Part shown: positions 16,641 to 21,594 of the stretch, one piece after another
How positions within the stretch are numbered: the first letter of the stretch is position 1
Layout of the letters: the number at the start of each line of letters is the position of its first letter
Assembly: GCA_964383905.1 (NCBI GenBank)
Contig: CAYLJO010000105.1
Span: 1-21,594, forward strand
From: CAYLJO01 sp964383905
GTDB lineage: Bacteria; Acidobacteriota; Blastocatellia; Pyrinomonadales; Pyrinomonadaceae
Direction of reading: 5' to 3'
Length of the DNA: 21,594 bases
Made by a program: the position numbers and the translations under genes
The notes under the pieces: model-generated
What the model was told of the DNA's origin: nothing
What the model saw: the letters and a program-made list of their open reading frames with translations, nothing else
Database searches by the model: none

Positions 16641-16973
16641 ATGATGAAGCCGAAGACCGACCTTTTGCAAGGCACCCTTGACCTGCTCGTCTTCAAGACT
16701 CTGGCCCTGGGCCCGACACACGGCTGGGACATTTCGCAGCGCATCCAGCAGATATCCCAGGATGTGCTCCGCGTCAATCAGGGTTCTCTTTACCCGGCGC
16801 TGCACCGCCTCGAACAGCAGAGGTGGATCACATCGGAGTGGGGGAGTTCGGAAAACAACCGCCGCGCCAAGTTTTACAAGCTGACTTGTGCCGGGCGACG
16901 GCGATTGGCCGAGGAAACAGAGACGTGGGAAAGGCTCTCCGGAGCGATAATCCGAATTTTACAGGCAACTTAG
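16641..16973 (+). CDS. PadR-family transcriptional regulator
   Basis: This 110-residue winged-helix repressor has the PadR signature: LLQGTLDLLVFKTLALGPTH, then GWDISQRIQQ, the VNQGSLYPALHRLEQQRWI recognition/wing block (about 46-64), and KFYKLTCAGRRRLAEE. The C-terminal part is short, as in the small PadR-s1 group. The Shine-Dalgarno sequence GAGGAGG (16631-16637) is very strong; it lies 3 nt from ATG 16641 and 6 nt from ATG 16644, so translation may start at the second Met. In acidobacteria such regulators usually precede ABC-type permeases; here a GT2 gene follows instead. Confidence 0.93.
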   Translation: MMKPKTDLLQGTLDLLVFKTLALGPTHGWDISQRIQQISQDVLRVNQGSLYPALHRLEQQRWITSEWGSSENNRRAKFYKLTCAGRRRLAEETETWERLSGAIIRILQAT

Positions 16974-17024
16974 CCTTTGCCGCGTTTAGAAGACTTATCA
17001 TCTGTCAGCTCCTGCCATCAAAGA

Positions 17025-17777
17025 ATGAGCGATCCGATCGACAATGAGAACATCCGTTCCGGCCTTGACGGGCAGTCTTCTTCGCGAGCGCACGTGTCGG
17101 TCATCATCGCCGCTCTTAACGAAGAGGCGACGATTGAGGAAGTAGTCCGCGCCGTGCCGCGTGAGTACGCCGGCGACCTGATCGTTGTCGACAACGGCAG
17201 TGAGGACCGGACGGCTGAGCGCGCACGGGAGGCCGGGGCGCGCGTGGTAACAGAGTCGCGACGCGGTTACGGGCGCGCCTTTCGCGCCGGTCTCAAGGCC
17301 CTCGCCCCGGACTGCGAGATCGTTGTCTTCCTCGACGGCGACGGCAGCGACTGTCCCGAACAGATGGGAAGACTTGTCCGGCCGATCAAGGATGGAACAT
17401 ACGACTTCGTCATCGGGTCGCGTATCAGCGGGCGGCGGGAACCCGGCAGCATGATCTTCCATCAAGTCTTTGCCGGGTACATGGTCGGCTTTCTACTGCG
17501 CGTTCTGTACGGCGTTCATTACACCGACATGGGCCCTTTTCGCGCTATTCGCCGCGACGCACTGCTTAGACTTGGTATGAGGGAAGAGACTTATGGCTGG
17601 CCTTTAGAGATGCAGATGCGAGCCGCCCGCGCTCGATTGCGCATCCTTGAAGTACCGGTTGACTATCGCCGCCGCGCAGGCGGTGAGTCGAAAATTTCCG
17701 GGACGCTCCGCGGCTCCTTCCTGGCCGCCACGCGAATTCTGACGACGCTCGCTCGGGTGGCGAGGGAGCGCACCTAA
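17025..17777 (+). CDS. Family 2 glycosyltransferase, Dpm1/DPG-synthase-like
   Basis: A 250-residue GT-A enzyme that probably transfers a sugar to polyprenyl phosphate. Motifs: VSVIIAALNEEATIEEVV, LIVVDNGSEDRT, the metal-binding FLDGDGSD, VIGSRISG, then TDMGPFRAIRR and YGWPLEMQMRAA followed by VPVDYRRRAGGESKISG. A weak hydrophobic segment (YMVGFLLRVLYGV) may aid membrane contact. The ATG at 17025 starts MSDPIDNE; a TTG at 16977 would add 16 unconserved residues and nearly abut padR. It lies 51 nt after padR and may be co-transcribed. It could supply the donor for the GT-C enzyme upstream. Confidence 0.88.
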   Translation: MSDPIDNENIRSGLDGQSSSRAHVSVIIAALNEEATIEEVVRAVPREYAGDLIVVDNGSEDRTAERAREAGARVVTESRRGYGRAFRAGLKALAPDCEIVVFLDGDGSDCPEQMGRLVRPIKDGTYDFVIGSRISGRREPGSMIFHQVFAGYMVGFLLRVLYGVHYTDMGPFRAIRRDALLRLGMREETYGWPLEMQMRAARARLRILEVPVDYRRRAGGESKISGTLRGSFLAATRILTTLARVARERT

Positions 17778-17809
17778 AACGCCGGATTATCTACTAATCG
17801 CCGGGGTAG

Positions 17810-18544
17810 TTAGCGCTTCACCTGGAAGACTAAAAAGTAGTCCATCCCGTCTGGCTTGACGAAGTCATATTGCTCGAGAGGTGAGAATCCCGCGCGCTCG
17901 GCCTCCTCGATGACCGTCTGGCGGTCAAGCCCGTGGTCATCGCCCTTGCCGTTCCGGTCGATAATACCGAGCCGCGCGCCCACACGCATCGCCGCCCTTG
18001 TGTGCTTCAGGAGGCGGATTGGTTGAGCGATTTCGTGGTAAGTTTTTAACATCAGAACAGCATCAACGCTTTGTGAGGGAAGTAGCGGATCATCCTCTTT
18101 GCCCAGGACTGTGCGGATATTTGGAAGCTTCTCGCGCGCGGCGCGCTCTTCGATATGCTTAAGATAGCTCGGATTAATCTCGACGGCATAAACCGTGCCA
18201 CTCGTCCCCGTCCGCCGCGCCGCGCGGACCGTGAACCAACCTGACCCGGCTCCGATGTCGGCCACGTTTGAGCCTTCCTTGATCCCGAGAATATCCATCA
18301 CCCGCTCGATCTGTAATTTTCGGTCACGGTCCGGGTCTTCAAAGATCGAGAGATCGCCTCTGTACGGCTCACTCGTCGGGCGATTAATGGTGTCAACTTC
18401 ACGGGCCGGATCCGGCCGCTGTGTCACGGCCGGCACTGGCGCACGCTTTGTTTGTTGCGTCGCGACTGCGCAGCCGGTGAGCCCAAAGGCCAATACAGCA
18501 TACAGCATGTATTGCAAAACGGGACGTGTTAAAGGTCGACGCAT
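17810..18544 (-). CDS. Lipoprotein-signal SAM-dependent methyltransferase
   Basis: This 244-residue protein has a clean lipoprotein signal: basic start, hydrophobic 9-22, lipobox LTGC with Cys25. A linker follows and then a class I methyltransferase fold. Motif I is VADIGAGSGWFTV (about 90-102), motif II YAVEIN, and VDAVLMLKTYHEI matches motif IV. The C-terminal YFLVFQVKR is a typical last strand. It belongs to the same general group as COG4798-type predicted exported methyltransferases. SAM is not known to be available outside the cytoplasm, so the location or function is puzzling. The ATG at 18544 has no obvious Shine-Dalgarno sequence. It converges with GT2 (32 nt gap). Confidence 0.8.
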   Translation of the reverse strand: MRRPLTRPVLQYMLYAVLAFGLTGCAVATQQTKRAPVPAVTQRPDPAREVDTINRPTSEPYRGDLSIFEDPDRDRKLQIERVMDILGIKEGSNVADIGAGSGWFTVRAARRTGTSGTVYAVEINPSYLKHIEERAAREKLPNIRTVLGKEDDPLLPSQSVDAVLMLKTYHEIAQPIRLLKHTRAAMRVGARLGIIDRNGKGDDHGLDRQTVIEEAERAGFSPLEQYDFVKPDGMDYFLVFQVKR

Positions 18545-18670
18545 ACTATTCTGTAGTTTTGACAGCCGGAAATAGTTACGATGCGCAATTCCGTACGATC
18601 AGTTGCGTGCGGGGCGGCCCTCTATTGATAACGAATTTAGGGAATGGAGATAACGGTCAATAGAGAAGGG

Positions 18671-18701
18671 TGAAAACATTTGCTGGTACCAAATGTTTTC
18701 A
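18671..18701 (-). terminator. Hairpin at the 3' end of the radical SAM gene
   Basis: A perfect 12-bp stem (TGAAAACATTTG against CAAATGTTTTCA) encloses a 7-nt loop. It includes the TGA stop codon (18699-18701) of the radical SAM gene. On the minus transcript it is followed by ACCCUUCUCUAUUG, which is not a clean U-run, so termination is likely but not certain. Confidence 0.5.
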
Positions 18702-19778
18702 GTCGCGGGCGATCACAATCGTCGTGCAGGCGCTCCCTATTTTTGGCAGATCCCGCTGAGTGGCCATCTTAACCTCAAGACGAGGGCGCTCGCCGCGCAT
18801 GATTGGGCAGTAGAAATCAGGCTGATCCAGTGTGCCATGCAAGCTGCGGCGTCCGGCGCATCCGCCGCGACAACTCTCGCGGAAGTCACATGGCTCGCAA
18901 GCCTGCGGCAGCGCGCGGGCGGCGATAAAGGGCGGGGTATCGACGATCTCCGCGCCCGCCTTCAGCAGTACTGAAAGTGGCTCGCCTGCGCCGGGCCAGT
19001 AGACGCACGGCTGGGTCGTCGCACGTGGAGTCACGCGCACCGTCCCGGCTCCGCAGCCGCAGTTAGTATCCGGAGGCGGCAAGCCTACCATTGCGCGGAT
19101 CAACGGCTCGCCGGCCGCGATCAGATCCGCTTCCGCGAAAAGCCTGCGGAAGCCCTCCCAGTATTCTTCGTAGGTCAAAGCGTAGGCGTCTGTTCTCACA
19201 GACTGGTAAACATTGACACGCAGCGGCGCTTCAAACTGCTTCGCCACGCGCGCCACTTCTGCCAATCGCAGGTAGTTGGCCTTCATCATTACTGCGATAA
19301 TTGTCACGGGAACACCGAGGCGACGACAGCGCGCGGCTTGTTCGTGGATCAGTGCCCAATTGCCCGCACCGCGTTGCGCATCCTGCTCGGCCTCGGTCGG
19401 GTAGTCCAGCGAGAATTCGACGTCATGGAATGCGCGCACGCTCTCGTCGTCAAGCACCGCGATGCTATGGCCGTTCGATGTGATCGTCAGTTTGACGGGC
19501 TGCGTGCGCAGAAAGCTGAGGATTGTTTGAAACCCCGGGTGCATCCCGTTCTCGCCCGTACCCAGATTGACAGAGCGGACCGGCAGCCGCTCCATCACCG
19601 CGCGCACTTCTTCAAGCGTTAGCCGATCAACGCGATTCGGATCGCGGTAACAGAAAGAGCAAGCCAGATTGCACTCGTTAGTCAGCCCCAGGCCAAGGGC
19701 GAACCGCCTCGGAGAGCCATTCTTAGCGCCAGTCGTCCCGGTCATCAACCCTGATTCATTCACGCGCTGCCCTAACAT
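18699..19778 (-). CDS. Radical SAM protein with SPASM domain
   Basis: This 359-residue protein has a radical SAM cluster motif CNLACSFC (Cys36, 40, 43) and a GTGENGMHP variant of the GGE motif (73-81). The C-terminal SPASM region has Cys240/242, Cys258 and a CEPCDFRESCRGGC block (294-307) plus Cys324, enough for auxiliary [4Fe-4S] clusters. SPASM enzymes usually modify peptides or act as maturases; some act on small molecules. No precursor peptide or RRE domain is seen. It lies 24 nt after doxX, which follows selD by 21 nt. The ATG at 19778 is kept; an ATG at 19745 (AGGG upstream) is an alternative. It is not an obvious ArsS match. Confidence 0.85.
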   Translation of the reverse strand: MLGQRVNESGLMTGTTGAKNGSPRRFALGLGLTNECNLACSFCYRDPNRVDRLTLEEVRAVMERLPVRSVNLGTGENGMHPGFQTILSFLRTQPVKLTITSNGHSIAVLDDESVRAFHDVEFSLDYPTEAEQDAQRGAGNWALIHEQAARCRRLGVPVTIIAVMMKANYLRLAEVARVAKQFEAPLRVNVYQSVRTDAYALTYEEYWEGFRRLFAEADLIAAGEPLIRAMVGLPPPDTNCGCGAGTVRVTPRATTQPCVYWPGAGEPLSVLLKAGAEIVDTPPFIAARALPQACEPCDFRESCRGGCAGRRSLHGTLDQPDFYCPIMRGERPRLEVKMATQRDLPKIGSACTTIVIARD

Positions 19779-19802
19779 GTCTCATAACCGAAAAGCCTAA
19801 AA

Positions 19803-20324
19803 TCACCAGAGCGGAACCTTAGGATACTTCCGCGCCAGAACGGCATCCATCCCCCATTTGCGGCCGGCGGCGCCTATCGCCAGGCAGAGCGCGACCATCA
19901 TCGGCACCAGCAACTCCCAGACCCACGCCGTCCCCCACTCCGCCACCCACAACGTCGTCAAAAACAGGAACGCCGCCAGCGCCACGGGCCGCGTCAACAG
20001 CCCGAGGAGCAACAGCACCCCGAAGCTGAGCTCCGTGACGGCCTGCAGCGGCCCGGCGACACTGGCGTGGGAAGCCATCAAGGACATGACGGCTTTGAGT
20101 AAGCTAGGTGCGTGGCCCCGTTGGATGTAGTAATTGATCAGACCTGCGTAGCCGCCCGGGCTATACAACCCTTTACCTAAATTCTCGAAGAAGACCCACA
20201 CAAACAACGCCCCGAGAGTAAGGCGCAGGATCGCCAGCACCGACTGGGCGTCTACTGTTGGAATGGCAGGATCAATCATGCTCTGCTTTGAAGCAACACT
20301 CTCTATGGCAGCACGATCTTTCAT
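19803..20324 (-). CDS. DoxX/DoxD-family membrane protein
   Basis: This 173-residue protein has about four hydrophobic segments. SVLAILRLTLGALFVWVFFENLGKGLYSPGGYAGL is typical of the DoxX/TQO small-subunit (DoxD) group, and VAGPLQAVTELSFGVLLLLGLLTRPVAL is the second block. Some members are linked to thiosulfate:quinone oxidation or redox balance; most are unassigned. The ATG at 20324 has GGTGG nearby; a GTG at 20333 would add three residues. Its position between selD and the radical SAM gene suggests, but does not prove, a redox or selenium/sulfur role. Confidence 0.82.
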   Translation of the reverse strand: MKDRAAIESVASKQSMIDPAIPTVDAQSVLAILRLTLGALFVWVFFENLGKGLYSPGGYAGLINYYIQRGHAPSLLKAVMSLMASHASVAGPLQAVTELSFGVLLLLGLLTRPVALAAFLFLTTLWVAEWGTAWVWELLVPMMVALCLAIGAAGRKWGMDAVLARKYPKVPLW

Positions 20325-20345
20325 TGAGACCACCGTCTTTGATCG

Positions 20346-21374
20346 TCATTTGACGACAATTGAATGTGAACCGCGCTGCGTGACGCGCCCGATGATCGCA
20401 GCAGCGGCGTAGGTGCTGCGCAGCCGCTCCAGCAGAGCGCCGGCGCGCCCGGCCGCAATTGAGATCAACATGCCGCCTGCGGTCTGCGGATCATAGAGCA
20501 ATCTGACCAGATCCTGGCCCACTTCGTCACCGATCTCAACGTCCTCGCCGACATAGCGGCGATTTGATTTGTCACCGCTCGTCAAGAGACCCTGCGCCGC
20601 CAGCTCGAGTGCGCCGGGTATCAGCGGCACGCGCGCCGAATCAATCTCGATTGTGACGCCGCTCCCGCGGGCCATCTCCCACGCGTGGCCCAAAAGGGCA
20701 AAGCCGGTCACGTCGGTCGCCCCCTTCACCTCAAAGTCACGCATCGCCGCGGCGGCCTCACGCCCGGAGAGCAGCATCGTCGCGAGTGAGGCTTCAATCA
20801 CATTCTCCCGGGCCTTCTCAAATTTAATCCCGGTTGAGATAACTCCGGTCCCGATGGGTTTCGTGAGAATAAGCGCATCATCGGGCCGTGCGCCTCGGTT
20901 GGTCATCACCTGATGCGGGTTTATGGTGCCGGTGACGGCATAGCCGAACATGATCTGCGCGTTGTCCACGCTATGGCCGCCGGCCAGTGCGACGCCGTTC
21001 TCCGTCAGCGCTTGCAGCCCGCCGCGCATGATCTCGCCGAGAATGGCGAAGTCCACACCCTTTTTCGGGAAACAGGTCACCGCCAGCGCTGTGATCGGTG
21101 TGCCGCCCATCGCCCACACGTCATTGATCGAATTGAGGGCGGCAATCCGTCCGTAGTCGAACGGATCGTCAACGATGGGGGTAAAGAAATCTACCGTTTG
21201 AACCAACGCGAGGTCGTCGCTCAAACGGTACACTCCGGCGTCGTCGGCAGTTTCAATGCCGACAATCAAGTTTGGATCGTGCGGGATTTTTAGTCCGCCC
21301 AAAACCTGGGCGAGCTCGCTCGGCGCGAGTTTAGCCGCTCAACCGGAGCACGAGACCATCTCGGTCAATCGCAT
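20346..21374 (-). CDS. selD: Selenide, water dikinase, probable selenoprotein with in-frame UGA
   Basis: SelD makes selenophosphate from selenide and ATP for selenocysteine and selenouridine synthesis. Read from the ATG at 21374 (Shine-Dalgarno GGGAGAGG, 5 nt spacing) the product has 342 residues and starts MRLTEMVSCSGUAAKLAP, with U encoded by TGA at 21339-21341. This aligns with E. coli SelD around HGAGCGCK: U12 matches catalytic Cys17 and Lys15 matches Lys20. Past the TGA the sequence is canonical: DPNLIVGIETADDAGVY, VDFFTPIVDDPFDYGRIAA, ALAGGHSVD, TKPIGTGVI, ATDVTGFALLGHA and LLYDPQTAGG. Ignoring the TGA would wrongly start the gene at a TTG at 21302 and lose the catalytic residue. It heads the selD-doxX-radical SAM operon. 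Confidence 0.93.
21309..21341 (-). promoter_or_regulatory. Candidate bacterial SECIS element after the selD UGA
   Basis: Starting at UGA (21341-21339), the mRNA folds into an inner stem CUCGC/GCGAG (21329-21325 with 21319-21315) with a 5-nt loop GCCGA, plus an outer GGC/GCC pairing (21336-21334 with 21311-21309) separated by UAAA and CUC. The apical stem starts 9 nt after UGA, near the spacing of E. coli fdhF SECIS. Bacterial SECIS sequences are weakly conserved, so this is a structural inference. Confidence 0.5.
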
Positions 21375-21594
21375 CGCTACCTCTCCCTACCCGGGCTTGT
21401 AATCTTCAAGTCTGAATGCGCGATCAATTGCCGCGCACGTTAATAGTAGTCCTTAAATCCTCTCATGTCATGTTCAAGGTGAAAATTAGACCGTTAATTT
21501 GAGCAGAGCCGTGTGACGTCAACGACGTAAATCATAACTTTAGAGGCTGTTCAAAAAGCTGTCTCTTAACGCTTTAACCCTAATCGTTGACGGC

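Noticed and set aside
17025..17777. GT2 as a TIGR04283 (rSAM/selenodomain-associated transferase 2) member
   Set aside because: Its motifs (DGDGSD, TDMGPFRAIRR) fit Dpm1/DPG-synthase-like enzymes instead of the TIGR04283 pattern.

Overview
The window looks like chromosomal DNA from a GC-rich, diderm, free-living bacterium. The best guess is Acidobacteriota, near class Blastocatellia. This rests on Asn/Ala-rich lipoprotein linkers, a lone PadR regulator, DUF3309/XRE small genes, a GT9 heptosyltransferase-like gene (suggesting an outer membrane) and recurring A/T-rich intergenic palindromes. The taxonomic call is an inference. No rRNA, tRNA or CRISPR array was seen.

Layout. 1-2309 (minus): the first codons of an exported protein, a LolA/DUF4412-like lipoprotein with a poly-Thr tail, and an exported ARPP-1 (DUF6569) protein. 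2416-3798: a complete IS701-family insertion sequence with 17-bp perfect inverted repeats and a CTAG target duplication. Its transposase is frameshifted, and it sits inside an intergenic palindrome. 3871-5109 (minus): thymidine kinase and a YjjX-type non-canonical purine NTPase. 5360-7900 (plus): a LeuA-like acyl-transferring synthase behind a good sigma70-type promoter, then an M20 metallopeptidase. 7986-13550 (minus): a GT9 glycosyltransferase overlapping gpmI, then eno, then a CNNM/CorC-type membrane protein. 13754-14172 (minus): DUF3309 and an XRE regulator. 14369-17777 (plus): a DUF2064/TIGR04282 transferase translationally coupled to a polytopic membrane glycosyltransferase, then PadR and a Dpm1-like GT2. 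17810-21374 (minus): a lipoprotein methyltransferase, then a tight operon of selD, doxX and a radical SAM/SPASM enzyme.

The most notable result is selD. The frame continues upstream of the first ordinary start, through an in-frame TGA at 21339-21341, to an ATG at 21374 with a strong Shine-Dalgarno sequence. The TGA falls exactly at the catalytic Cys17 position of E. coli SelD and is followed by a small hairpin that could be a bacterial SECIS. SelD is therefore most likely a selenoprotein, and a standard gene caller would truncate it. About 20 nt gaps place doxX and the radical SAM/SPASM gene in the same operon. A TIGR04282 transferase, a family named for its association with radical SAM/selenocysteine loci, lies about 5 kb away. 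Together these suggest a selenium-linked radical SAM locus, but no substrate can be assigned.

The window also carries dispersed intergenic palindromes of at least two sequence families. They probably act as transcription terminators, and one of them is the IS target.
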